A DNA stretch of 64,000 nt from Branchipolynoe longqiensis (taxonomy: Eukaryota > Annelida > Polychaeta > Phyllodocida > Polynoidae): the NCBI GenBank assembly GCA_030323885.1, contig CM059199.1, positions 40,618,590 through 40,682,589 of the forward strand, written 5' to 3'. Shown one piece after another: positions 1-8,613 of this stretch. How positions within the stretch are numbered: position 1 is the first letter of the stretch; each line of letters begins with the position of its first letter. The translations under genes and the position numbers were made by a program. Below the pieces are notes generated by a model. The model was not told the origin of the DNA. It did no database searches and saw only the letters and a program-made list of their open reading frames with translations.

Positions 1-779
1 AGAAACACAGAGGCACAGACACAGCGACACACACACAGACACACACAGAGACACAGACACACACATATACACAGAGACACACACATGGACACAGAGACAC
101 ACACAGACACAGATACACACACACACAGACACACACAAAGGCACAGATACACACACAGACACACAGAGACACACACACACAAATAAACAGAGACACACAC
201 ACAGACACATAGAGACACACACAGAGACACACACATAGACACACACATGGAGACACACACACAGATACACACACAGACAGAGAGACACACACAGAGACAC
301 ACACACATACACAGAGACACACACACTGAGACACAGAGACAGAAAGACAGAGACACAGAAACACACACACAGACACAGAGACACACGCAGACACAGACAC
401 AGATACACACACACTGAGACACAGACACAGAGACACATAGATACACCCACAGAAACACAGAGACACAGACACAGACACAGAGACACACACACATACACAG
501 ACACACACACATATACACAGAGACACACACACATACACACACACAAAGACACAGAGCCACACACAGAGACACACACATACACATATACACACACACAAAG
601 ACACAGAGACACACACACACAGACACAGAGAGACACACACACAGACACAGAGACACACACATAGACACACACATGGAGACACACACAGATACACACACAG
701 ATACACATAGACACACACAGACACACACACACAGACACAGACACACACAGAGACACACACACACAGACACACACAGCAA
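1..779. repeat. CA/ACAGA-rich microsatellite
   Basis: The stretch is a degenerate mixture of ACAC, ACAGAC and AGAGAC motifs without a fixed period, running from the window edge. It ends where GC-rich foldback DNA begins at about 780. No gene is visible. The array probably continues to the left of the window. Confidence 0.9.
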
Positions 780-1133
780 CGTGCGAGCAACGCGCTGGTA
801 ACGCGTGTCGACGTCCTGCAAACGCGCCCTTCGCGCCCGTAACGTGGGTCAACGTCATGCCAACGCGCCGGTAACGCGCGATCCAACACGTTGGCGCACG
901 TCGGCGCGCGTCCAAAGTTTTGTGCATGCGCAAAACCTCGACGCGCCCCGACGCGCCCCGACGTGTCCATTCAAACGTTGCTATGTACCGACGCGCCGGT
1001 AACGCGCCGGTAACGCGCCGGCAACGCGCCGGTAACGTACCGGACGTGTACCGACGTGTTGAACAAAAACCCAACCCGTCGGCACGCGTCGAAGCGCGTT
1101 GGTGAGAAACGTTGTAGTGTGACAGGGCCTTCA
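780..1133. mobile_element. Foldback element FB-1, left end lost
   Basis: GC-rich block made of degenerate short motifs (AACGCGCCGGT type) on both sides of a central palindrome, GTTTTGTGCATGCGCAAAAC, at 917-936. The right end reads GTGTGACAGGGCCTTC, which matches the ends of the foldback elements at 24.8, 29.2 and 37.2-39.1 kb. The left terminal repeat is missing and the arm runs into the CA microsatellite, so the copy is truncated or its end was overwritten by repeat expansion. There is no open frame that looks coding. The grouping rests on the shared end and core, not on the arms, which differ between copies. Confidence 0.6.
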
Positions 1134-1199
1134 GGTATAGGGATATAGTATGTGCAGTGGACCATGCCCACAGACAATGCTTGGGTGTATATATATATA

Positions 1200-1374
1200 C
1201 AGTAAAATCTCTCTAAATCGACCGACCTTTGTACCGAATTTAAGTGCGCCATTTAGGGAGGTGGTCGGTTTAGGGAGTTAGAATACGGTTACAGGGGTAT
1301 TGTAGAGACCCAAATAAAGTGATCGATATAGAGTGGTCGATCTGTGGAGTTGGTCAGTTAGAGAGGTTTTACTC
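1200..1374. mobile_element. Pogo/Tigger-like MITE
   Basis: A 175-bp non-coding element. It begins CAGTAAAATCTCTCTAA and ends with the near inverted complement TTAGAGAGGTTTTACTC. It is flanked by TA on both sides (1198-1199 and 1375-1376), the target duplication expected of Tc1/mariner-pogo elements. The interior is also partly self-complementary (GTCGGTTTAGGGAG against CTCTAAATCGACC). The CAGT...CCTCT terminus is typical of pogo/Tigger ends. It encodes no transposase, so it would depend on one supplied elsewhere. Confidence 0.7.
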
Positions 1375-1502
1375 TATATGTGTATGTATATCGACACTAA
1401 GAACACATAATATGAATATTGCCTGTGCAGTGGACTGTGCATAGAACCACTACTTGGGGTATATATATATATATATTTATATATACATATATATATATAT
1501 AT

Positions 1503-1722
1503 ATGCTGTATGAGAATTATATGAGTATAATAACCCAGAATTCCCTACTCGCTCCTCAGCTCCACCTGCCAGTGATCGGGTGATGTAGCCTGGGGTTACT
1601 CATCTACTGCTCGAACCTACTCAACCTCAGCTCCGACGGTGGTGCCACCTCCCACCACTCGTTATCTGCTCCTAACCTCATTCACTGTACAGCCACAATT
1701 ATATACGTAGCTCAACACCAAG
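1503..1722 (+). repeat. TA-flanked repeat family, diverged copy
   Basis: The head GTATGAGAATTATATGAGTATAA resembles the family head GATGTATAAGCATTATGCGAGTATAAAGG in pieces. Further in, GGTGGTGCCACCTCCC replaces the conserved GTGGCGCCAC block. A TA tract precedes it. It is the most diverged of seven copies in the window. Confidence 0.45.
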
Positions 1723-1743
1723 AACAAAGCACAATGGATACAC

Positions 1744-1839
1744 GTTGTGCTCACAACCACTCCGCTGGATACATATATATATATATATATATATGGATAT
1801 ATATATATATATCAGCGGAATGGGTTGTGAGACAACTGT
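1744..1839. repeat. Inverted repeat around a TA tract
   Basis: Two arms of about 28 bp flank a TA tract. The left arm contains CTCACAACCACTCCGCTGGATA and the right arm TATCAGCGGAATGGGTTGTGAG, with a few mismatches. The structure could extrude as a cruciform. No gene is present. Confidence 0.6.
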
Positions 1840-1860
1840 ATATATATATAGTGTATATAG

Positions 1861-1884
<24 letters not shown>

Positions 1885-1894
<10 letters not shown>

Positions 1895-2085
1895 GTGTGT
1901 GTGATGTATAAGCATTATGCGAGTATAAAGGCGCAGAAGGGAATTATTATTATTGATTGCTCTATTTAGTATCGACCAACCACTATTCTCGATGTATTCA
2001 CTCTTAACCTATATCCTGGTACTGGTGGCGCCACCATCGGCCCCGACCCTAACTACGGGCTCTCCCATTGTCATTCGTGATATAT
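1885..2085 (+). repeat. TA-flanked repeat family copy
   Basis: TA tracts bracket a block of about 200 bp. It starts GATGTATAAGCATTATGCG, followed by AGTATAAAGG, and carries the palindrome GGTGGCGCCACC near 2025-2036 and the tail CTCTCCCATTGTCATTC. The same order of blocks recurs at 8485, 48896, 49070 and 49328, and in reverse at 15545. It has no coding capacity and no clear tRNA-like promoter, so the transposition class is unknown. Confidence 0.65.
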
Positions 2086-2565
2086 ATATAAATATAGTAT
2101 ATATATATATATATATATAGATATAAATACCGAGTCCTTCGCATGCAAACATGGCCGTAAACAAATTAAAATACACACACGAACTAAACACAAATGCTTT
2201 AAAACAAAATTCATTAAATAAACAACAACAAGGACATTACTTCCATCCCGATGAGATGCTGGGGTATTTGTAGATGCACATTTATTCCAAGATAAAGAGG
2301 AATATGGCGAGTGGGCAATGTATATCTGATCTAATCCACATACGCGTAATTTGAATATATACAGTATCACTTCTCTTCTGTTTAAAGCTTGCATACATGC
2401 ATACATGCATGCATGTATGCATGTATACATTCATGTACACTTGTATACACGCACAGGTTTCGAGTGTATTTCTGTATTTGTTTGGAACAAGCTCTCCCTA
2501 CTATTTGCAGTTATTGAAGGAATTTGGATGTGCTGTATTATTATCTATTTTGCTATACAGTTAAG

Positions 2566-2628
<63 letters not shown>
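2086..2628. other. Non-coding, TA tracts
   Basis: AT-rich DNA with TA-dinucleotide tracts at about 2078-2120 and 2568-2628 and a small ATGCATACATGC-type palindromic repeat near 2390-2440. Open frames here are short and run through the TA tracts. No gene is seen. Confidence 0.7.
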
Positions 2629-2630
<2 letters not shown>

Positions 2631-2739
2631 GTCACTCTCCTGAAAACTGGCCAGAACTGTCACATGGAGAGTTAAAATTTAACATTTGGATTTTTCAAAT
2701 TTTGTGGTTGCAAATGAAAGCTGGAAATCTCCCCTTTAC

Positions 2740-3026
2740 GTGTGGTATAAAGCATTTATACGAATATTATTCAGGATGGAACCCTCCCTCTGTGGCATAT
2801 CGGGTGGGGGGATTCGAACCCACTACCCCCACACGCTGCTGGGCCGGCGGGGCATTTCGGCGAGGGGACTGAGGCAAGTCTAGCCTCCATGTGTCTTGCG
2901 CCTCCAGTGCCCGCTAGGAGGACTGAGGCAAGTCTATTACGGGTAACACCTCAGGCGCATGCGCGGACCCTCCAGCTCCAACGGCTTTCCTGTATACTCG
3001 GCCCATTTGAACCCGAGTTCTAGCTT
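2740..3026 (+). repeat. Ngaro-1 A1 repeat with terminal hairpin
   Basis: Left terminal copy of the 287-bp A repeat. Five bases in is a perfect hairpin, GTATAAAGCATTTATAC (2745-2761), with 7-bp arms and a 3-base loop. It could be a recombinase recognition site. The segment should also carry the promoter because it precedes ORF1, but no initiator is identified with confidence. Confidence 0.9.
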
Positions 3027-3071
3027 GAGGCTGACGTACCTACGTGCGTACCTACCTACATATCGGGCGAG

Positions 3072-4070
3072 ATGCCGGTCGATATATGTGCGGCATGTGG
3101 GGAGGAGCACGAGCCCCCCCGGGGCAGTAAGTGCAAGCGGACAAGGACTAGCAAGCGGTCAGTAAAGGCGGAGCTGCCTTCATCGGGCGAGGAGGATGCC
3201 GCGGAGGCGGGTGAGAAGTTGGTGGCGCCGGTTTCTTCGACGCGGCGCGCCGGTGAGGGTTCGCGCCTCGTGGTGGAAGACTACGAGGAGGATGACGAGG
3301 AGAGGGAGCTGAGGCGGCTGGTGGCGGCGAGGGCGCGAGAGCGCCGTAAGAAGGAGCTGCGTGCGGTCTTGGACGCCGGATCGCCGGAGGAGGAGGCAGT
3401 GACGGCGGTGCCGACGACGAAGAAGAAGCTGTCCGGGAAGAAGAAAAAGGCAGAGGCGGCCGGGGACCCGGACGATTCCCCTACAGACAGCAGCTCGGAG
3501 GACGGCTCAGGGTCAGACAGTGACTCTGGCAGAAGGCGAAGGAGGAGGCGTAAGCGCAGTAAGTTCGCTTTAAACAAATACACGATGAACGAGAAGCGTT
3601 TAAAAAAACTTTCGGTGATGGAGCTCGTCTACACGGCCCTGGTCTGGGGCATGAAACGTGGGAGGCGAGTCGGGTTTGAATATGATGATCTGGAGCGATA
3701 TATCGGGCATGTGGCTTATATGTGCATGCATGCCTCTACAGCAACCTATACAGATCAGGCCTATCGTGGTTATGATAAGGCAATCAGGGACAAGGTAAAG
3801 GATGTTGGGCTGAAGGCGTTCACCATGGGCGATCATGAACTATCGTTGCTGTACTTCAATTTGGAAAATACGCGGAGCAACAAAGAGGCACGCCGACCAT
3901 CCAGACCTACACAGGCGAGTAAAAGCTATGATAATTCCCGGAAGATCTGCTATGCGTACAACTACAACAAGGATGGGTGCAGTGTGCGCCGATGCGAGTA
4001 CGAACATAAGTGCCTGAGCTGCAAATCAGGCTCCCACCCGATAAATGATTGCAAAAATAAAAAGAATTGA
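3072..4070 (+). CDS. Ngaro-1 ORF1, Gag-like protein
   Basis: A 332-aa protein, the probable structural nucleic-acid-binding protein that packages element RNA. It starts at ATG 3072, 46 bp after A1. The N-terminus has a C-x2-C-x3-H type cluster (CAACGEEHEPPRGSKC, residues 7-22). Residues 25-165 are highly charged and low in complexity, with an acidic stretch, Lys/Arg blocks, a Ser/Asp run and RRRRRRRKR. Residues 175-275 form a helical, more ordered region. The C-terminus carries a CCCH-plus-zinc-knuckle cluster with Cys293, Cys303, Cys308, His312, Cys314, Cys317, His322 and Cys327. This Cys/His layout is usual for Gag of DIRS/Ngaro elements. It ends at TGA 4068-4070, in the same frame as ORF2. 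Confidence 0.88.
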   Translation: MPVDICAACGEEHEPPRGSKCKRTRTSKRSVKAELPSSGEEDAAEAGEKLVAPVSSTRRAGEGSRLVVEDYEEDDEERELRRLVAARARERRKKELRAVLDAGSPEEEAVTAVPTTKKKLSGKKKKAEAAGDPDDSPTDSSSEDGSGSDSDSGRRRRRRRKRSKFALNKYTMNEKRLKKLSVMELVYTALVWGMKRGRRVGFEYDDLERYIGHVAYMCMHASTATYTDQAYRGYDKAIRDKVKDVGLKAFTMGDHELSLLYFNLENTRSNKEARRPSRPTQASKSYDNSRKICYAYNYNKDGCSVRRCEYEHKCLSCKSGSHPINDCKNKKN

Positions 4071-4076
4071 CTTGTG
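4068..4076 (+). promoter_or_regulatory. Possible UGA readthrough site between ORF1 and ORF2
   Basis: ORF1 ends AAT TGA CTT GTG, and ORF2 continues open in the same frame directly after the stop. UGA followed by C is the leakiest stop context known in eukaryotes, and UGA-CUA is the classical viral readthrough signal; here it is UGA-CUU. The first ATG of ORF2 is only at 4143. Readthrough giving a Gag-Pol fusion is therefore plausible. Reinitiation at 4143 is the alternative. No downstream RNA structure was established. Confidence 0.5.
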
Positions 4077-6173
4077 TGCACGCGTGTTGAAAGTGGTGCG
4101 TCGGGGACCGTTGACCTAGTTGACTTTGAATTTCGCGCGGATATGAGCGGCTTCCAAGATGGCGGCCAAGATGTGGCGCGCGATTCACCTTGCTCTAAAA
4201 ATGTCCCGCAGATGGTTGATGATGGCTGTGCCAATAATTTAGGCACCGCCTTGCTTGATGAGCCTGTACTAATTTGTGTTGCAGACCATGTTACCGTCGA
4301 TTGTGCAAAAAATAATATTTGTGTTGTTAACAGCGGGGACTCGGACAGTGCGTACACGGACATTGTATACCCGGGGATGGGCAACGGTAATACCGACTGG
4401 TTGCGGGTGGTCGGGCCAGATAATTTAAGTGTACCTAATGATGACCTACACTGTTCCTTGTGGGTCAAAGACCAAGATGGTGATAGTTCAGTTAATAAAT
4501 GTATCAGCGTCTTTGCTAGATGTTTGCAAGGCGCTTGTGACTGTAGGCATGATATTGCGGGTGCCTGCACGCAGTTAAAGCCGTGTCGTATCTATGCCGA
4601 GGCGATGTGCCGAGGTGACACGGACCCTGACTGGGAGTATATCCTCAGGGGTTCATGTTTTGGGTACCGGGTAATCGACCCGGATTGTGTTAGTTGTTAC
4701 TTTCAGGGTAACTACTCATCTATAACTAAGAGTACCACGGGTAAGTTGATGAGCGATAGGCTGCAGAGGGAGATCGCTGCGGGTCTGGTGTGCATAGTCG
4801 ATGAGCCATGTTTATGTGTCCACCCGATGGGGGCCGTGCCAAAGGGGCACGATGACTTCAGAGCGATTGTTGATTGCTCCAGCCCAACTGGGTTCTGTGT
4901 GAACGAACACACCAGGTCCTGCAGGACAAACTTCAGCTATAATTCTGTAGAGACCGTCACACAGTTACTGCAGCAGGGGGACTATATGTCCACGATAGAT
5001 ATATCTAACGCCTATAGGGCTGTAAATATCCACCCTGCCAGCAGGGAGCGTCAGGGCTTGAGCTGGGATTTTGGCCAGGGCCGGGTACATCTAAGGGATA
5101 ATCGCCTGTGCATGGGGCTCAGCAGTAGCCCATACGTCTTCTCCAAGATCAGTGATTTTGTTGTCCGCTGCATGGTCCGGGAAGGCTTTGAAGAATGTGT
5201 AAATTACCTAGATGACTTTTGTGTCGTGAGCCGCACGATTGAGGGCTGTACTGACGCACAGCGGGCACTGGTAGCGATCTTGAGAAGGCTGGGATTTTAT
5301 GTGAGTTTCCGAAAATTAACGCCCCCTGCCCAAATAACCAGATTCCTGGGTATAGATATAGATTCGTTAGCTATGGAGCTGCGTCTCCCAGATGATAAGT
5401 TAGCTAAGCTGGTAGCCCAACTCAACATGTTCTTGAGGAAAAGGAAGGCGACGAGGCTAGAGCTGGAATGCCTGGGGGGCGTCCTTGCCCACTGCTGTAA
5501 AGTCGTGCATGGTGGGAGGACCTTCTCTAGGAGGGTATACGACTTGATAGCCTCCGCCAAGAAAGCCACCCATAAGGTGAGACTAAATGATGACTTCAGG
5601 CTAGACCTAAAGTGGTGGTTAGAATTTGCTTCTAAGTTCAATGGGAAAGCGAGCATCATCCCCTCGGCAGAACCAGTAATGTCGGTGTACAGCGACTCGT
5701 CCAAATTTGGGTTTGGTGCTTTACATGGGGAGGACTGGGTGGCGGGCGCTTTCGACTTCAAGGCATCCAAAGAGCTACAAAAATGGTTGGGGCATCACTT
5801 CGTCTATGCCAATGATGAGGGGTGCAGGTCCGATAACATAAATGTGCTGGAAATGTGGCCCGTGTTGGTGGGTGTTAGGCGCTGGGGAGAGGCCTGGAAG
5901 AATCGGACGGTAGTGTTCGTCACTGACAACACGCAGGTGATGGCCGCCTTGAACTCAGGCCGAAGTAAGAACAAAATAACGATGACATGGTTGCGCCTGA
6001 TATTTTGGGCTTCAATAACATTTAATTTTGACGTACAATCGGTCTATGTGAACACTAAATCAAATGTGATTTGTGACAGCCTAAGTCGGCTGGATAAGTT
6101 CCTGAGCATCGCACGCATTAGGGATGCGGATCAGATTGATGCTATGTGTTGTCACCACCTATTCAGCTGTTAA
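4074..6173 (+). CDS. Ngaro-1 ORF2, reverse transcriptase-RNase H
   Basis: 699 codons from the first codon after the linker (a GTG); the first ATG is at 4143. The protein would copy element RNA to DNA. Residues 1-200 are an uncharacterised leader with many Cys residues. The RT domain spans about 215-430: motif A is STIDISNAYRAV with Asp309, motif B is CMGLSSSPYVFSK at 346-358, and the catalytic YLDDF box is at 378-382 (Asp380, Asp381). The RNase H domain follows at about 535-675, with candidate D-E-D-D residues Asp541 (VYSDSSKFG), Glu593 (VLEMWPVL), Asp618 (VFVTDNTQ) and Asp668 (VICDSLSRL). No protease or methyltransferase motif is seen. The 3' end overlaps ORF3 by 50 bp in another frame. The frame is uninterrupted. 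Confidence 0.93.
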   Translation: MCTRVESGASGTVDLVDFEFRADMSGFQDGGQDVARDSPCSKNVPQMVDDGCANNLGTALLDEPVLICVADHVTVDCAKNNICVVNSGDSDSAYTDIVYPGMGNGNTDWLRVVGPDNLSVPNDDLHCSLWVKDQDGDSSVNKCISVFARCLQGACDCRHDIAGACTQLKPCRIYAEAMCRGDTDPDWEYILRGSCFGYRVIDPDCVSCYFQGNYSSITKSTTGKLMSDRLQREIAAGLVCIVDEPCLCVHPMGAVPKGHDDFRAIVDCSSPTGFCVNEHTRSCRTNFSYNSVETVTQLLQQGDYMSTIDISNAYRAVNIHPASRERQGLSWDFGQGRVHLRDNRLCMGLSSSPYVFSKISDFVVRCMVREGFEECVNYLDDFCVVSRTIEGCTDAQRALVAILRRLGFYVSFRKLTPPAQITRFLGIDIDSLAMELRLPDDKLAKLVAQLNMFLRKRKATRLELECLGGVLAHCCKVVHGGRTFSRRVYDLIASAKKATHKVRLNDDFRLDLKWWLEFASKFNGKASIIPSAEPVMSVYSDSSKFGFGALHGEDWVAGAFDFKASKELQKWLGHHFVYANDEGCRSDNINVLEMWPVLVGVRRWGEAWKNRTVVFVTDNTQVMAALNSGRSKNKITMTWLRLIFWASITFNFDVQSVYVNTKSNVICDSLSRLDKFLSIARIRDADQIDAMCCHHLFSC

Positions 6174-7140
6174 TCTCGCTTCAGGTTGGCAGAAACTCCT
6201 GGAAGAGCGCCGTAACTATGTCAGGAACCACTACGCAAGCTCGACTGTAGCGGTTCGGACTGTGCAGGTTAAATCTTATATCACCTTCTGTGAAGTATTC
6301 GAGGGCCAGCTATGCCCATACCCATGCGATTCAGACCAGGTGTGCCTATATATGTCATATCTAGCGCGGCGGTTGTGCTACTCGTCCATAAAAAACTATC
6401 TCAGCGGCCTAAACAACCATTTGAAGGACTTAGGTTGTCCTCCTATAAACTACGGTGACCACCTTATAAAAAAGTGTCTGGCGGGCATCCGCAGGCTGAA
6501 AGGTGATGCGGTAAAGCAAGCAGCTCCTATCTTACCCTACGAGTTAATTAAGTTGTTTGCAGTGTTGTTCCCGTCCAGGGGCCACACGGCCGTTAGGGCA
6601 GCCATGCTGCTCTCGTTCAGAGCCCTGCTTCGCAAAGCGCATGTGACAAATTCAGATGCAGCCCTACTCCGCGAGGACCTGGAGTTCTACCCATGGGGGA
6701 TGCTGGTCTGTGTGAGAAAGTCGAAGACCAATCAGTTCAGAGAACGGGTGCATAGAATCCCCGTGGCAAAAGTTGCGAATAAAGAATTATGCGCGGTGTT
6801 CTGGGTCAAGAGGCATATGGAGCAGTGCCCCGCCCCCCTGGATGCTCGGGTCTTTAGGATACCTAGAGCGGGACACTCGGTCCCACTGACATATGCATAC
6901 TATGCAGCGGTACTGAAGGCGGCATGTACCACAGCCGGACTACCATCGGCTGACTTCTCGTCTCACAGCCTCAGGCGGGGTGGGGCGACTTTCCTCAGGC
7001 TATCAGGGGCGTCGGAGGAGGAGATCAAGGAGAGAGGCGACTGGCGATCGGACTGTGTCCGCCAATACTTGAAAGCCTCACTCATGGAGCGTCTGACGCT
7101 CGACATGCGGGTGGCCGTGATGCTGGGATTACTAAACTGA
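6124..7140 (+). CDS. Ngaro-1 ORF3, tyrosine recombinase
   Basis: A 338-aa integrase of the tyrosine recombinase family, which would insert the circular element DNA by cutting and rejoining strands through a phosphotyrosine link. Residues 20-130 form a core-binding-like N-domain (AVRTVQVKSYITFCE, YSSIKNYLSGLN). The catalytic domain contains the first Arg in SFRALLRKAH (probably Arg170), a Lys in KSKTNQF (199-205), HSLRRGGATF with His281 and Arg284, Trp307 in GDWRSD, and the nucleophile Tyr315 in CVRQYL. All positions expected for activity are present. The ATG at 6124 lies inside the ORF2 end; a later start is possible because the first 20 residues have no family match. It ends 26 bp before B1. 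Confidence 0.93.
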   Translation: MRIRLMLCVVTTYSAVNLASGWQKLLEERRNYVRNHYASSTVAVRTVQVKSYITFCEVFEGQLCPYPCDSDQVCLYMSYLARRLCYSSIKNYLSGLNNHLKDLGCPPINYGDHLIKKCLAGIRRLKGDAVKQAAPILPYELIKLFAVLFPSRGHTAVRAAMLLSFRALLRKAHVTNSDAALLREDLEFYPWGMLVCVRKSKTNQFRERVHRIPVAKVANKELCAVFWVKRHMEQCPAPLDARVFRIPRAGHSVPLTYAYYAAVLKAACTTAGLPSADFSSHSLRRGGATFLRLSGASEEEIKERGDWRSDCVRQYLKASLMERLTLDMRVAVMLGLLN

Positions 7141-7166
7141 ACTCTACCTGTCTGGTTGGGGTGGTT

Positions 7167-7238
7167 TGGGTCTTTTGTGGCCAGCCAGAGTACCTACTCA
7201 ATCCATTTATGTATCCTGTTATGTGTATGACTAATAAT
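7167..7238 (+). repeat. Ngaro-1 B1 repeat
   Basis: A 72-bp repeat identical to B2 at 7716-7787. It abuts A2 with no bases between, so the B1-A2 junction equals the joint of a circular intermediate. Confidence 0.9.
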
Positions 7239-7525
7239 GTGTGGTATAAAGCATTTATACGAATATTATTCAGGATGGAACCCTCCCTCTGTGGCATATC
7301 GGGTGGGGGGATTCGAACCCACTACCCCCACACGCTGCTGGGCCGGCGGGGCATTTCGGCGAGGGGACTGAGGCAAGTCTAGCCTCCATGTGTCTTGCGC
7401 CTCCAGTGCCCGCTAGGAGGACTGAGGCAAGTCTATTACGGGTAACACCTCAGGCGCATGCGCGGACCCTCCAGCTCCAACGGCTTTCCTGTATACTCGG
7501 CCCATTTGAACCCGAGTTCTAGCTT
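7239..7525 (+). repeat. Ngaro-1 A2 repeat
   Basis: Internal copy of the 287-bp A repeat, identical to A1 including the 17-nt hairpin (7244-7260). A transcript begun in A1 and ended after A2 would be terminally redundant, allowing template transfer. Confidence 0.9.
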
Positions 7526-7715
7526 TAGGTTCTAATTGATTACTGATTTGAGCTTGTTTGATTTCTGTTTGATCTTGATATCTTATTGAGCTTGTTTGAT
7601 TGATTTCTTTGTGTTTGACTTGATTCATGAGCTTGATTCGGATTTGATTACTGATGATTATTGATGACTGACGTTTTATGTAGATGTTGATTAAACGTTG
7701 ATGATGAATAAACGG
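7526..7715 (+). terminator. Ngaro-1 A2-B2 spacer with poly(A) signal
   Basis: A 190-bp AT-rich spacer with repeated GAGCTTGTTTGATT motifs. A canonical AATAAA lies at 7707-7712, four bases before B2, and would fit the 3' end of the element RNA. No ORF is present. Confidence 0.5.
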
Positions 7716-7787
7716 TGGGTCTTTTGTGGCCAGCCAGAGTACCTACTCAATCCATTTATGTATCCTGTTATGTGTATGACTAATAAT
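7716..7787 (+). repeat. Ngaro-1 B2 repeat, right end
   Basis: Terminal 72-bp copy identical to B1. The host sequence resumes at 7788 with no duplication of the left flank. Confidence 0.88.
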
Positions 7788-8484
7788 ATCTATGTAAAAT
7801 ATAAATTGATGACATAAAAAATAAAGGTGTAGTCCATGATTAAGCTATGTCTTTGTAACATGTGTGCACACGTGTAACACATGTTTAGGACACCACACAG
7901 TCTGCTTAATAAAAAATCTAATCAGAATTAAATAATATCATACTTAGAAGCATATTAATCATGGCATAATATACAGAAATATGTAGTGCTTATATTGATA
8001 ACAAAAAAAGTAATTCCCAGCCATGCTTTATTCACTGAATAATTAGTGTACAATATTTGTGTGGCATCCAGACACCACTGGTTACACATGTGATGGAAAT
8101 TGGTAATGTTATTTCTGAAGACATCAACTTTTTTTTTTATAGATTTAAGCATGCATACATGTTAATAAATACTTTCTTTTTGATTTGGGAACTATTTTGT
8201 TTGATATATCAATGCAATATAAGATGTTAATAAGGATTCAACCACGTCCCATATGGCATGTTACAAATGGCTGAGTGTAAAATGTTGTTTTTTTGTACAA
8301 AAACACTTCATAACTTAAAGGACCAAAGTTGCACACAGTTTATTTTATTTCCATTATTTCTTTCATCAAATCTGAACATGAATATGAAAAGTATAAGGAA
8401 AAAAATAAGTAGGAAGTTTTTTTATTGATGTTTTAAAATCCCATCCCATGCTGACCAGTTTTCAGGAGAATGACCCATATATAT

Positions 8485-8613
8485 GATCTATAACCAATTA
8501 TGCGAGTATAAAGATACTTGTTATACTCCGTAAGACCCAAACCTCTACCAGTGGCGCCACCTGTGGCCTCCTCGCCTCCACCGGATGTAGACCAGTGTCA
8601 GTCGCACCGGAGG
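8485..8613 (+). repeat. TA-flanked repeat family copy
   Basis: Shows AATTATGCGAGTATAAAG, then CTCCGTAAGACCCAA, GTGGCGCCACC and CTCCACCGGATGTAGA in the order seen at 48896-49042, to which it is closest. It begins right after the TIR element ending at 8476. Confidence 0.65.

Larger units (their letters stand above)
2740..7787 (+). mobile_element. Ngaro-1: Ngaro/PAT-like YR retrotransposon
   Basis: A 5,048-bp element with split direct repeats: A1 (2740-3026), three ORFs, B1 (7167-7238), A2 (7239-7525), B2 (7716-7787). A1/A2 match over 287 bp and B1/B2 over 72 bp with no difference found by eye, so insertion was recent. It encodes a Gag-like protein, RT-RNase H and a tyrosine recombinase, with no aspartic protease, DDE integrase or endonuclease. 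That gene set plus A1-B1A2B2 repeats is the Ngaro/PAT form of the DIRS order; DIRS-like inverted repeats and a methyltransferase are not seen. There is no target-site duplication, as expected for recombinase-mediated insertion of a circle. All ORFs are intact, so it may be active. Confidence 0.94.
2629..8476. mobile_element. Older TIR DNA element interrupted by Ngaro-1
   Basis: The left end (2629-2654, starting GGGTCACTCTCCTGAAAACT) and right end (8451-8476) are inverted copies over 26 bp with two mismatches. Without Ngaro-1 the element would be about 800 bp: 112 bp on the left, 690 bp on the right, AT-rich and non-coding. Both ends lie in TA-rich DNA, so a target duplication cannot be separated from the background. 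The ends resemble those of the element at 53975 (GGGTCATTCCATAAAACTGG), suggesting one superfamily. It is a non-autonomous element of unassigned superfamily. Confidence 0.7.

Noticed and set aside
3281..3583. Minus-strand 100-aa Ser/Leu-rich ORF
   Set aside because: Antisense of the charged low-complexity region of Ngaro-1 ORF1.
2740..7525. LTR retrotransposon with 287-bp LTRs
   Set aside because: The repeats do not start TG and end CA in the usual way, there is no protease or DDE integrase, and the additional B1/B2 pair with a tyrosine recombinase fits Ngaro/PAT instead.
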